Of a stretch of 18,384 bases of DNA, positions 1-8,062 are shown piece after piece. The stretch spans positions 35,838 to 54,221 of the forward strand of contig DLSX01000236.1 in the NCBI GenBank assembly GCA_002500765.1. The letters run 5' to 3'. A program made the position numbers and the translations under genes. Under the pieces are notes generated by a model that was given only the letters and a program-made list of their open reading frames with translations, was not told the DNA's origin and did not search any database. Origin of the DNA: Neorhizobium sp. UBA7851 (GTDB lineage: Bacteria; Pseudomonadota; Alphaproteobacteria; Rhizobiales; Rhizobiaceae). Every line of letters starts with the position of its first letter. Position 1 is the stretch's first letter.

Positions 1-200
1 CGGACGACCATGCGACTCCGTTTTGAGCCAACAGAACGTTTCAATTTAACCAGGAAAGGCTCTAAGGCCTGCCGTTTCGTTTCTTCCGATCGGAAATGGA
101 AAAGGCCGGCGGTCAATGACACGCCGGCCTCGCCTGTCGCCGGACACCCCTGTGGCAACAGGCTGCAACGAAGGCTGCGTCGTCTCGCGCGCCTTCGAGC
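1..200. other. Noncoding stretch downstream of the Crp/Fnr gene
   Basis: No convincing gene is seen here. The only open frames are short, lack a good ribosome binding site and resemble nothing I recognise. The one structured element is the hairpin listed separately at 103-130. Confidence 0.5.
95..130 (-). terminator. Probable intrinsic terminator of the Crp/Fnr gene
   Basis: A perfect 9-bp inverted repeat (AGGCCGGCG at 103-111, CGCCGGCCT at 122-130) encloses a 10-nt loop. Read on the minus strand, the hairpin lies about 70 nt beyond the stop codon at 201 and is followed by a short T-run (CCTTTTCC). The U-tract is modest, so termination may be partial. Confidence 0.6.
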
Positions 201-884
201 CTAGATGTTCCTGAGTGCCTGGACGTCGCCGACCTGGATGATGCGGCCCCTGACCGTGACGCCGACACGGCGCAGGCTGGAGAAGGCGCGCGACAGAGCT
301 TCCGGCGCGAGCCCCAGCATGCCGGCGAGCAGGCTCTTCTGGAACGGCAGGCGGATCGAGGCGGAGCTTCCGTCAGCCGGGCAGCGGCTGAGGATGTAAT
401 TGGCCACCCGCTGCGGCGCGGTGAAGAGCCGGTCGTTGGCGATGCAATCCATCGTGCCGACCAGATGCCGGGAGATTGCCGAGATCAGCGCCTTGGCGAT
501 TTCCGGATCCTGCTGGGAGAGGTCGCGCACCGCCTGCATGTCGAAGCGGGCAAGCGTTGCCGGTTCGGCCGTCTGCGCATTGCAGCTATAGACATCGTTG
601 CTGAACAGCAGGTGCTCGGCAAATGTGTCGCCGGGAGCGCAGATCATGATGTCGGCTTCGCGGCCTTCGCGGCTCAACCGGAAAAGCCGGACATAACCGT
701 TGAGAACGCAGTAGAAGGCGTCGGCGGCCTCGCCTTCGCGCATCACGAACTTGCGGGCAGGAAGCGTGCTGATCGTCATCATAGACATCAGCCGGACAAG
801 GGCACTGTTGCCCAGCCCCGCCAGAAACGGTGCTTTCATGAGCACTGCCCGGTCCCGATTGCTGAGTTTCAGACTGCTGTTCAT
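201..884 (-). CDS. Crp/Fnr-family transcriptional regulator, FNR-type DNA recognition helix
   Basis: A 227-residue Crp/Fnr regulator. An N-terminal cyclic-nucleotide-binding-like beta-barrel spans about residues 15-120, followed by a dimerisation helix and a C-terminal winged helix-turn-helix at about 150-222. The recognition helix reads PEALSRAF, giving the E-x-x-S-R arrangement (E195, S198, R199) that FNR, FixK and DNR proteins use to read TTGAT half-sites. No N-terminal cysteine cluster is present, so it is unlikely to carry an FNR-type oxygen-sensing Fe-S cluster. It is closer in layout to FixK, DNR or NnrR-like regulators, and its signal is unknown. I chose the ATG at 884 because GGAAGAG lies just upstream and the protein then begins like other family members. 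The longer frame to 977 would translate through the FNR box at 960-973. It lies downstream of the RND genes on the same strand, separated by 152 bp. Confidence 0.85.
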   Translation of the reverse strand: MNSSLKLSNRDRAVLMKAPFLAGLGNSALVRLMSMMTISTLPARKFVMREGEAADAFYCVLNGYVRLFRLSREGREADIMICAPGDTFAEHLLFSNDVYSCNAQTAEPATLARFDMQAVRDLSQQDPEIAKALISAISRHLVGTMDCIANDRLFTAPQRVANYILSRCPADGSSASIRLPFQKSLLAGMLGLAPEALSRAFSSLRRVGVTVRGRIIQVGDVQALRNI

Positions 885-931
885 CTCGCGATCTCTTCCC
901 TTTTTGCGAACCATGCCGAATACCTGAGGGC

Positions 932-973
932 AAAGATAACGCGAGAAGAAAAGAGGGATTTGATACTGATCAA
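932..973 (-). promoter_or_regulatory. FNR/FixK box and likely class II promoter of the Crp/Fnr gene
   Basis: Positions 960-973 hold a perfect FNR/Anr/FixK consensus, read on the minus strand as TTGAT-CAGT-ATCAA. Its centre (966.5) lies about 31 bp upstream of a weak -10-like TATCTT (938-933, minus strand). That is close to the spacing of a class II activator-dependent promoter, where the site sits near -41.5, and implies a start near 926. The downstream gene encodes a protein with the matching E-x-x-S-R helix, so autoregulation or control by another FNR/FixK protein is plausible. Confidence 0.7.
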
Positions 974-1036
974 TCAACCCCGTAATTTGGACCGTTGTCA
1001 GACAATCAGATTGGCCTTCCTGTCCCCGAGAGAGGC

Positions 1037-4000
1037 TTACTCGGCTGCCGTTGGCGGCAAGCGGAGCGCACCGTGGCCGGAAATTGCACTAGAAGTGCTT
1101 GATTTCCCGTTGTTTTCCAGACGGTTCAGCCGTTCCTCGATGTCTTCCAGGCTGCGACGATTTTGTCGTGTCTGATGGGCTACTTCGTCCGAGGACAGCA
1201 GATCCTCTTCTTCCTTCTTCCCGACGAAGCGGCCGAAGATGCGGCCAAGAAGGCGTGACAGATCGTCCATGATGAGGAAGAACGAAGGTACGACGAGCAG
1301 CGAGAGCACCGTCGAGACGATGATGCCGCCGATAACCGCGATCGCCATCGGTGCTCGGAAGGAGCCGCCTTCACCGACGCCCATGGCAGACGGCAGCATG
1401 CCGGCGGACATGGCGATCGAGGTCATGATGATCGGCCTTGCACGCTTGCGGCCCGCCTCGACCATGGCGTGAACCCGTTCCAGCCCGTGCCGTTTCATCT
1501 CGATGGCGAAATCGACGAGCAGGATGGCGTTTTTCGTGACGATACCCATCAGCATCAGGATGCCGATCAGGACGGGCATGGAGAGCGCGTTCTGTGTCGC
1601 GATCAGCGCCACCGCCACGCCGCCGATGGCGAGCGGCAGGGAGAAGAGGATGGTGAAGGGCTGGATGACATCCTTGAACAGCAGGATCAGCACGACGAGA
1701 ACCAGCATCAGGCCCATCAGCATGGCATTGCCGAAACTCTGGGTCATTTCCGCCTGGACCTTGGCGTCACCGCTCTCCGCCAGCCTGACGGTCGAGGGAA
1801 GCTCGGTTTCGTCGACGATCCGCTTGAACTCGGCGGTCGAGGTGTCGAGGGCGGTGCCGAAGGGCACGTCGGAGCCGATCGCCACGACGCGGTTGCGGTC
1901 GTTGCGCTTGATCGAGCTCGGACCTTCGGAATAGTCGATATCGGCGACGCTATAGAGCGGCACCATCGTGCCGGATGATGTCTTGACCTTGAGGTTGCGG
2001 ATCGACTGCAGGTCGCGGCGAACGTCGAGCGAGGTCTGCACGCGGATCGGGATCTGGCGGCTGTCGAGCGAGATCTTTGCGAGGTTCGCATCGATATCGC
2101 CGATGGTTGCCACGCGGACGGTTTCGGAAATCTGCTGCGGCGTGATGCCGAGGCGCGAGGCTTCCGCCATGCGCGGACGGATCTGCAGTTCCGGCCGGGG
2201 CAGCGCGCCTTCGGACGAGACGTTCACCAGGATCGGCGATGCCCGTAGTCTGGATTCCAGGAGGCTGACGGCATCGTTGAGGTCGTCCTCGTTGGAGGAG
2301 AGGAAGTTGAACGACAGTTCACGCTCGGCCCGGTCGTTGACCTTGGAAATGCGCACGTCGGGGATCGATCGCACGGCGGCGAAAATGTCCTTCTCGACAT
2401 CCCATTGCGGGCGTGTGCGCCCATGTTCGGGCAGTTTCGGCAGAAGGTCGCCGATCAGCGGGATGGAGCCGAACCCCTTGTTGACGATCGTCTTCAGCAG
2501 CGAATGATCGATATTCTGCAGGATGACGCGGACGGTCGCGCGGCGCAGTTCGAGATCGCCCTTGGGCGAGGCACCACCCAGGGTGAAGACGCTCTCGACA
2601 CCATCGATATCCTTCACCGCATCGTAGACGCTGGTCGAGACGGCATCGGTTTCTTCGAGCGTGGCGTTCGGCGGCAATTCGAGAGACAGGACGACACGGG
2701 AACTGTCATCCGGCGGCAGGAATGAGCCGGGGACCTTGCTCAGCAGGGCGAGCGATCCGGCGAGGAAGGCGATCGCGGCCAGAAGCGTCGCATAACGCCA
2801 GTACCATTTGCGGGTCGTTGCCGTGACAACGCGGGTATAGGCCTTCATCAGCCTTCCGTCATTGTCGTGATGGTCGTCCTCGCGCCCGTCTTCGGCGCGC
2901 ATCAGATAGGCGGCCATCAGCGGCGTGATCAGCCGCGCCACCGCCAGCGAGAAGAAGACCGAGAAAGCGACGGTCAGGCCGAACTGGATGAAATACTGGC
3001 CCGGTATGCCCGGCATGAAGGAGACCGGCACGAAGACCGCGATGATGGTGAAGCTGGTGGCAATCACCGCAAGGCCGATTTCGTCGGCCGCTTCCAGCGC
3101 GGCGCGATAGGGCGTCTTGCCCATCTTGATATGGCGGGCGATGTTTTCGATTTCGACGATCGCGTCATCGACGAGGATACCCGTTGCCAGCGTCAGCGCC
3201 AGGAAAGAGACGAGGTTCAGCGAGAACCCCATCATATCCATGATCCAGAAGGTCGGGATGGCGGACAGGGGGAGAGCGACCGCCGCGATCAGCGTGGCGC
3301 GCCAGTTGCGCAGGAACAGGAAAACGACGATGACGGCAAGGACGGAACCTTCCATCAGCGTATGCAGCGCCGCCTCGTAGTTGCCGTAGGTGAAGTAGAC
3401 CGAGTCATCGACCATCTCGATGGCGACATCGGGATGGGCCTTGCGGATGCCGTCCAGGCCTTCCGCCACGGTTTCGGCCACCGAGACTTCGCTGGCGCCC
3501 TTGGCGCGGAAGACGGCGAAGGTGACGGAAGGATTGCCGTTGAAGCGCGAGAAGGATTTCTGCTCCTCATAGGTGTCGGTCACCCGCCCGAGTTCGGACA
3601 GCTTGACGAAGCGACCATTCGACAGCGCTATGTTGGTATCGGCAAGCTGCTGGACATTGCGTGCGTCGCCGAGCGTGCGGATCGTCTGCTCGTTGCCGGC
3701 CACCTGGCCGCGACCCGAGCCGAGATCGACATTGGTACCCTTGATCTGTGTGTTCACATCAGCGGCGGTAATGCCATAGGCGTCGAGCTTGGCCGGGTTG
3801 AGAGCGATGCGTACTTCGCGATCGGAGCCGCCGTAACGGTCGATACGACCGATACCCGGTTTGCCCTGCAGGTCACGGGTGATCGTGTCGTCGACGAACC
3901 AGGACAGTTCCTCGAGCGTCATGTTGGGCGAGGAGACCGCGAAGGTCTGGATCGCCTGTCCTTCGACGTCGACCTTGGAGACGATCGGTTCCTCGATGCC

Positions 4001-4363
4001 CGCGGGCAGGTCGCTGCGGATCTTGTCGATCTGGTCCTTGGTATCCTGCACCGCCTCTTCGGTCGGTTTTTCGATGCGGAAAACCACCGTCGTCAGCGAC
4101 TGGCCGTCGGTGACGGTCGACTGGATCTCGTCGATGCCGCTGATCGAGGCGACGGCATCTTCGATTTCCTTGGTCACCTGCATCTCGAGTTCGGCAGGTG
4201 CGGCGCCGCTCTGCGTCACCGTGATCGAGACGACGGGGACGTCGATGTTTGGAAAACGGGTGATCGGCAGGGCGAAGAAGGATTGCAGCCCGACGACCAG
4301 CAGCAGGGCAAAACCGAGCAGCGGGGCGATCGGATTGCGGATCGACCAGGCGGAGAAGTTCAT
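1037..4363 (-). CDS. RND-type (HAE1/AcrB-like) efflux permease
   Basis: An inner-membrane proton-driven drug or solute exporter of 1108 residues, slightly longer than usual AcrB-type pumps. It begins MNFSAWSIRNPI with TM1 at about 12-30. The first periplasmic porter domain is about 35-335, TM2-6 about 336-490, TM7 about 525-545, the second periplasmic loop about 546-875, and TM8-12 about 876-1035. The proton-relay residues are intact: D399 and D400 in GILVDDAIVEIE (TM4) and K944 in GIVTKNAILL (TM10). The stop of the adaptor gene overlaps this start by ATGA, so the two are translationally coupled. The C-terminus is odd: after TM12 an acidic, charged tail of about 70 residues follows, with leucine/isoleucine heptad spacing (L1072, I1075, L1079, L1082) that could form a short coiled coil. 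No outer-membrane channel gene is nearby, so it would borrow a TolC-like protein. The substrate cannot be told from sequence. Confidence 0.93.
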   Translation of the reverse strand: MNFSAWSIRNPIAPLLGFALLLVVGLQSFFALPITRFPNIDVPVVSITVTQSGAAPAELEMQVTKEIEDAVASISGIDEIQSTVTDGQSLTTVVFRIEKPTEEAVQDTKDQIDKIRSDLPAGIEEPIVSKVDVEGQAIQTFAVSSPNMTLEELSWFVDDTITRDLQGKPGIGRIDRYGGSDREVRIALNPAKLDAYGITAADVNTQIKGTNVDLGSGRGQVAGNEQTIRTLGDARNVQQLADTNIALSNGRFVKLSELGRVTDTYEEQKSFSRFNGNPSVTFAVFRAKGASEVSVAETVAEGLDGIRKAHPDVAIEMVDDSVYFTYGNYEAALHTLMEGSVLAVIVVFLFLRNWRATLIAAVALPLSAIPTFWIMDMMGFSLNLVSFLALTLATGILVDDAIVEIENIARHIKMGKTPYRAALEAADEIGLAVIATSFTIIAVFVPVSFMPGIPGQYFIQFGLTVAFSVFFSLAVARLITPLMAAYLMRAEDGREDDHHDNDGRLMKAYTRVVTATTRKWYWRYATLLAAIAFLAGSLALLSKVPGSFLPPDDSSRVVLSLELPPNATLEETDAVSTSVYDAVKDIDGVESVFTLGGASPKGDLELRRATVRVILQNIDHSLLKTIVNKGFGSIPLIGDLLPKLPEHGRTRPQWDVEKDIFAAVRSIPDVRISKVNDRAERELSFNFLSSNEDDLNDAVSLLESRLRASPILVNVSSEGALPRPELQIRPRMAEASRLGITPQQISETVRVATIGDIDANLAKISLDSRQIPIRVQTSLDVRRDLQSIRNLKVKTSSGTMVPLYSVADIDYSEGPSSIKRNDRNRVVAIGSDVPFGTALDTSTAEFKRIVDETELPSTVRLAESGDAKVQAEMTQSFGNAMLMGLMLVLVVLILLFKDVIQPFTILFSLPLAIGGVAVALIATQNALSMPVLIGILMLMGIVTKNAILLVDFAIEMKRHGLERVHAMVEAGRKRARPIIMTSIAMSAGMLPSAMGVGEGGSFRAPMAIAVIGGIIVSTVLSLLVVPSFFLIMDDLSRLLGRIFGRFVGKKEEEDLLSSDEVAHQTRQNRRSLEDIEERLNRLENNGKSSTSSAISGHGALRLPPTAAE

Positions 4364-5571
4364 TGCGAGGCCTCCGTGCCCTTGGCCGTGGCCGGTTTTT
4401 CCGGAACTGGTGCGATATGGTCGCCGTCACGCACGAAGGCGCCGGCCTTGGCGACGACGACGTCACCCGGCTGGAGGCCATTAAGGACCTGAACGAAGCC
4501 GCCGTCCTGGAAACCGATATCGATCTTGACCTGCTTGACGACACCTTCCTCGACCTTGCGGGCGAAGGAACCCTCGCGCCCCGTCGTCACGGCGGAAAGC
4601 GGAAGGGCGAGCGCGTCTGCCTGTTCGACGACGATTGCCGCGCGTCCGTACATGCCGGCGCGGGCGCCGCTATCGGGATCGATCTCGATATGGACGAGGC
4701 CGAGCCTGGTGGTCTGGTCGACTGTCGGGGAAACAAGCCGCACGCGCCCCTCGATTTCCCGCTGACCGCCCGCGACGGTCACAAGCGCCTTCTGGCCGAT
4801 CTTCGCCTTCTGAATATCGGATTCGGAAATATCGGCGACCAGCTCTATGGCGCCGTCCTTGATGATGGTGAAGAGCGGGTCGCCATTGCCCGAAGCGATA
4901 GCACCGACCTTTGCGTTCTTTGCGGAGATGACACCGGCAACCGGTGCTTTCACGCCGGTGCGGGCAAGCTGCAGTTCGACATCCGCAAGCTGGGCCTCTA
5001 TGACCCGGACATCGGACTCTCCGACTGCGACCGACTGGCGGGCGGCATTCAGCCGGGCGCGGGCGACAGAGACCTGGGCATTGGCCTGTTCAAGCTGGGA
5101 GACGGTGCTCGTGCCGCTCTGGTTGAGCTTCGCCGTACGGTCACGTTGTTTGACAGCGTCATCGAGATTGGCCTCGGCCTCGATTACCTGCGCCTGATAC
5201 TGGGCGACCGAGGCTTCCGCCTTGGCCCTGTTGGCCTGATACTGGCTCTGCTGCAGCAGCAGGGCATCGTCATTCAGTGTCGCCAGAACCGCATTGGCCT
5301 CGACCTCATCGGCAACATCGACATTGATCGTCTTGACCGAAAGGCCTTCGACGAGCGGCTGGACATAGATCTCGTCGATCGGCCGGATGGTGCCGGTCGC
5401 GATGATGCGGTCGGTGAGCGATTTTTTCACGGCCTCCGTCACGATGATCGACGGGAGCTTGGCTTGCGCGGCTGCGGGCTGGCCGGTTTCCTGTGCGGCA
5501 AGCGGCGAGATGGCGACCGAAGCCAGCAACAGAACGAGGGCAGGGATCGATTTAGACAAGCTAAGCGGCAT
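4360..5571 (-). CDS. RND efflux periplasmic adaptor (membrane fusion protein)
   Basis: A 403-residue HlyD/AcrA-type adaptor that bridges the inner-membrane RND permease and an outer-membrane channel. The start at 5571 is preferred over the longer frame to 5667 because it places a signal peptide (KSIPALVLLLASVAISPLAA, about residues 7-26) at the N-terminus. The ribosome site there is weak (GGA about 11 nt upstream). Then come the first lipoyl/barrel segment (about 40-105), an Ala/Gln-rich alpha-helical hairpin (about 106-210, with heptad-like AKAEASVAQYQAQVIEAEANL and a second QLEQANAQVSVARARL helix), the second lipoyl half ending in GVKAPVAGVISAKNAKVG, and the beta-barrel and membrane-proximal domains (about 240-390). 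It is the first gene of a two-gene unit; its stop overlaps the permease start by 4 bp. No TetR or MarR repressor gene is adjacent. Confidence 0.9.
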   Translation of the reverse strand: MPLSLSKSIPALVLLLASVAISPLAAQETGQPAAAQAKLPSIIVTEAVKKSLTDRIIATGTIRPIDEIYVQPLVEGLSVKTINVDVADEVEANAVLATLNDDALLLQQSQYQANRAKAEASVAQYQAQVIEAEANLDDAVKQRDRTAKLNQSGTSTVSQLEQANAQVSVARARLNAARQSVAVGESDVRVIEAQLADVELQLARTGVKAPVAGVISAKNAKVGAIASGNGDPLFTIIKDGAIELVADISESDIQKAKIGQKALVTVAGGQREIEGRVRLVSPTVDQTTRLGLVHIEIDPDSGARAGMYGRAAIVVEQADALALPLSAVTTGREGSFARKVEEGVVKQVKIDIGFQDGGFVQVLNGLQPGDVVVAKAGAFVRDGDHIAPVPEKPATAKGTEASQ

Positions 5572-5890
5572 GCGGCAAATCCACGGTTCAGAGGAACAGG
5601 CATGCGCCGACCATCGGCATCCCTCGGTCATACTTCCTCTGCGTATGACGCGGGACCAAAGCGGCATCCGACACCTTCTTCCGTTTCAACCGAAAAAAAG
5701 TTCTCGCCGGCTCCGGCACCTACCTTTACGTGTTCGTCATCAGGCTATCAATCCATGCAGACGACAACGGGTTGACATGTCCTGATGGCAAAAAAATGCC
5801 CGACAAAGAAGCCGGGCACGAAGAAGTATCAGAGACATTTGTTGCTGGATTATTTCATCAACATTTCAACGCACTTTTGCGCGACATGCT
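5572..5890. other. Intergenic region between the pyrimidine cluster and the efflux genes
   Basis: This region of about 320 bp holds the terminator of the upstream operon (5788-5818) and must hold the promoter of the adaptor gene on the minus strand. I see no confident -35/-10 pair. A short palindrome GACATGTC lies at 5774-5781, but nothing ties it to a regulator. Open frames across it on the plus strand look like shadows. Confidence 0.5.
5788..5818 (-). terminator. Strong intrinsic terminator at the end of the pyrimidine/ABC operon
   Basis: TGCCCG (5797-5802) and CGGGCA (5813-5818) form a perfect stem around a 10-nt loop. On the minus strand it is followed at once by seven T (complement of the A-run at 5790-5796). 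It lies about 75 nt past the stop of the binding-protein gene and separates that operon from the efflux genes. Confidence 0.85.
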
Positions 5891-6856
5891 CTATTTCAGG
5901 GCCTCGTTGGTGATGTCGGCCGTATAGGCGCCTTCCGGTGCCTTGCTGATGATCTTCTGGTCGGTCAGCGCCTTCACCGTCCGCTCATAGGTCGCCATAT
6001 CGAGCTTGCCGTCGCCGATCAGCTTGGCGACTTCACCCATCATCCGCTTCTGGTGGTTCTCGTCCTGACCGCCGTTTTCCATGACGATTTCGGCGGCTTC
6101 ATCCGGATTGTCGATGGCGTATTTCCAGCCCTTCATCGAGGCGCGGACGAACTTCACCATATCCTCCTTGAATTTCGGGTCTTTCAGCTTCTCCCCGCTG
6201 ACATAGAGCCCGTCTTCCAGCAAGTCGTTGCCGAGGGCGGTATAGTTGAAGACGGTGAGGTCTTCCGGCTTGAAACCGGCATCGATCGCCTGCCAGTATT
6301 CGTTATAAGTCATAACCGAAATGCAGTCGGCCTGTTTCTGCACGAGCGGCTGAACGTCAAAGCTCTGCTTCAGCACGGTCACGCCATCGGCGCCGCCTTC
6401 GGTCTTCAGGCCGAGCTTGTTCATCCAGGCGAAGAACGGATATTCGTTGCCGAAGAACCAGACTCCGAGCGTGTGGCCCTTGAAATCGGCTTCCGTCTTG
6501 ACCGGGCCGTCCTTGGGACAAATCAGCTGCAGGCCGGATTTCTGGAAGGGTTGGGCGATATTGACCAGCGGCACGCCTTTTTCGCGGGCGACGAGGGCTG
6601 CTCCCATCCAGGTGACGGTGACATCTGCGCCGCCGCCAGCGATGACCTGTTCGGGTGCGATATCCGGACCACCCGGCTTGATCGTCACGTCGAGGCCTTC
6701 CTCCTCGTAAAAGCCCTTGTCCTTGGCGACGAAATAACCGCCGAACTGGCCCTGGGCCACCCATTTCAGCTGCAACGTCACCTTGTCTGCGGCCATCGCC
6801 TGCGCTGATGCAAGCGACATCGCGCCGGCCATCAATGCCATCATCATCTTTTTCAT
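5891..6856 (-). CDS. ABC transporter substrate-binding protein, NMT1/THI5-like (pyrimidine-type)
   Basis: A 321-residue periplasmic binding protein. A signal peptide occupies about residues 1-23 (MKKMMMALMAG...SAQAMAA-DK). The mature protein opens with VTLQLKWVAQGQFGGYFVAKDKGFYEEEGL and IKPGGPDIAPEQVIAGGGADV, the pattern of the NMT1/THI5 family whose bacterial members bind thiamine-precursor pyrimidines, riboflavin and other ring compounds. AGAGGG precedes the ATG. It is the last gene of the cluster, 78 bp after the permease stop, with a hairpin in the gap. The neighbouring dihydropyrimidinase, beta-ureidopropionase-like enzyme and RutR suggest a pyrimidine, dihydropyrimidine or hydantoin ligand; this is inferred from context, not seen in the binding pocket. 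A thiamine-precursor (HMP) ligand is the main alternative. Confidence 0.88.
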   Translation of the reverse strand: MKKMMMALMAGAMSLASAQAMAADKVTLQLKWVAQGQFGGYFVAKDKGFYEEEGLDVTIKPGGPDIAPEQVIAGGGADVTVTWMGAALVAREKGVPLVNIAQPFQKSGLQLICPKDGPVKTEADFKGHTLGVWFFGNEYPFFAWMNKLGLKTEGGADGVTVLKQSFDVQPLVQKQADCISVMTYNEYWQAIDAGFKPEDLTVFNYTALGNDLLEDGLYVSGEKLKDPKFKEDMVKFVRASMKGWKYAIDNPDEAAEIVMENGGQDENHQKRMMGEVAKLIGDGKLDMATYERTVKALTDQKIISKAPEGAYTADITNEALK

Positions 6857-6900
6857 CGTCGTTTCCCTCTGGTTGCCTGCTTGTTTACTCAGGTCATGTG

Positions 6901-6924
6901 CCGGCCCGGATTTTCCGGTGCCGG
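6901..6924 (-). promoter_or_regulatory. Intercistronic hairpin between permease and binding-protein genes
   Basis: CCGGCCCGGA (6901-6910) pairs with TCCGG-t-GCCGG (6914-6924) to give a 10-bp GC-rich stem with one bulged base and a TTT loop. It lies between the permease stop (6935) and the binding-protein start (6856). No U-run follows, so it is more likely an mRNA-stabilising or processing element that sets the dosage of the binding protein than a terminator. Confidence 0.5.
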
Positions 6925-6934
6925 GTATCAGCGC

Positions 6935-8062
6935 CTAACCGTTTCGGTTGGACGGATGCCAGAATGTCGTGGCTCTCTCCCCGAGCGCGACGACACCATA
7001 AAATACCGAGCCGACGAGCGCCGCAACGGCGATTTCGGCCCAGACCATATCGACATTCATGCGGCCGATTTCCGTCGATATGCGAAAACCCATGCCGACG
7101 ATCGGCGTGCCGAAAAATTCCGCCACGATCGCGCCGATCAGCGCCAGCGTCGAGTTGATCTTCAGCGCGTTGAAGATGAAGGGCATGGCGGCGGGAAGCC
7201 GAAGTTTCATCAGCGTCTGCCAGTAATCCGATGCGTAGGAGCGCATCAGGTCGCGCTCCATCGAACCCGCGGCCTCAAGACCTGCGATCGTGTTCACCAG
7301 CATCGGGAAGAAGGTCATGATGATGACGACGGCGGCTTTCGACTGCCAGTCGAAGCCGAACCACATGACCATGATCGGCGCGACGCCGATAATCGGCAGG
7401 GCGGACATGAGGTTGGCGATCGGCAGAAGCCCGCGGCGGAAGAAGGTGACCCGGTCGGCCAGGATCGCAACCGCGAAGCCTGTCGCGCAGCCTACGACAT
7501 AACCGAAAATGACGGCCTTGAAGACCGTCTGCTGCACGTCTGCCCATAGGGTCGGGATCGAGGAGGCGAGCCTTGCTCCGATTGCCGACGGTGGCGGAAG
7601 GATGATGAAGGGAATGCCGAAACCGCGGGTGACCGCCTCCCAGAGGATCAGGATCCATGCGCCGAAGATTGCCGGGATGACGAGGCGCAGAATGGTGTCG
7701 GCCGATTTCGACTTCGGCTTCAAAGCCGAGAGGAGGCTGACACAGCGCCAGGCGAGCAGCCAGTTGGCGGCGAGAACGAGGAAAAAGGCTGCGGATGCGT
7801 TGCCTTCGCTTGCCGCAAGCCTCTGGAAAAGAAGACCGGTTGACAGGTGGCTGCAGATCAACAGCGTGGCTGCCAGCAAGGCGGCGGGAAGCGGAAGGAT
7901 GGATGCGATGGCGGCGCCGATTGCCAGCACGTAGACGGAGAACATTCGGACGGGCACATATGGGGAAGGGATATCGGAGATGCCCAACGGAAAGGTCACA
8001 AGTGCCGTAAGAGCCAGAGCCAGTGCCAGCCAGGATTGCCAGGAGCGGATGAGAATGTTCAT
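6935..8062 (-). CDS. ABC transporter permease with extended N-terminus
   Basis: A 375-residue integral membrane permease of the binding-protein-dependent family (TauC/SsuC/ThiX-like). The usual core occupies about residues 125-375. It contains the cytoplasmic EAA-type loop that docks on the ATPase (DLMRSYASDYWQTLMKLRLPAAMPFIFNALK region, about 271-301) and the conserved ALPIIGVAPIMVMWFG segment (about 221-236). About 115 extra residues precede this core, with hydrophobic stretches at about 10-28, 40-72 and 91-112. That makes it longer than typical family members of about 250-280 residues. Its start overlaps the stop of the other permease by ATGA, so the two are coupled and likely form a heterodimer. 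Confidence 0.9.
   Translation of the reverse strand: MNILIRSWQSWLALALALTALVTFPLGISDIPSPYVPVRMFSVYVLAIGAAIASILPLPAALLAATLLICSHLSTGLLFQRLAASEGNASAAFFLVLAANWLLAWRCVSLLSALKPKSKSADTILRLVIPAIFGAWILILWEAVTRGFGIPFIILPPPSAIGARLASSIPTLWADVQQTVFKAVIFGYVVGCATGFAVAILADRVTFFRRGLLPIANLMSALPIIGVAPIMVMWFGFDWQSKAAVVIIMTFFPMLVNTIAGLEAAGSMERDLMRSYASDYWQTLMKLRLPAAMPFIFNALKINSTLALIGAIVAEFFGTPIVGMGFRISTEIGRMNVDMVWAEIAVAALVGSVFYGVVALGERATTFWHPSNRNG

Noticed and set aside
2867..4492. 541-codon plus-strand open frame antisense to the RND permease
   Set aside because: It lies wholly opposite a conserved, motif-complete RND gene in a GC-rich genome. Its composition (Asp/Arg/Gly/His-rich, no domain) is that of a shadow frame.
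5690..5725. Hairpin plus T-run on the minus strand upstream of the adaptor gene as an attenuator
   Set aside because: The only stem available is about 4 bp (GCCG-GAGC-CGGC) and the T-run starts several bases after it, so it is too weak to claim.
4363..5775. 470-codon plus-strand open frame across the adaptor gene
   Set aside because: It is antisense to the adaptor, has no ribosome site and no recognisable domain, and mirrors the codon bias of the real gene.
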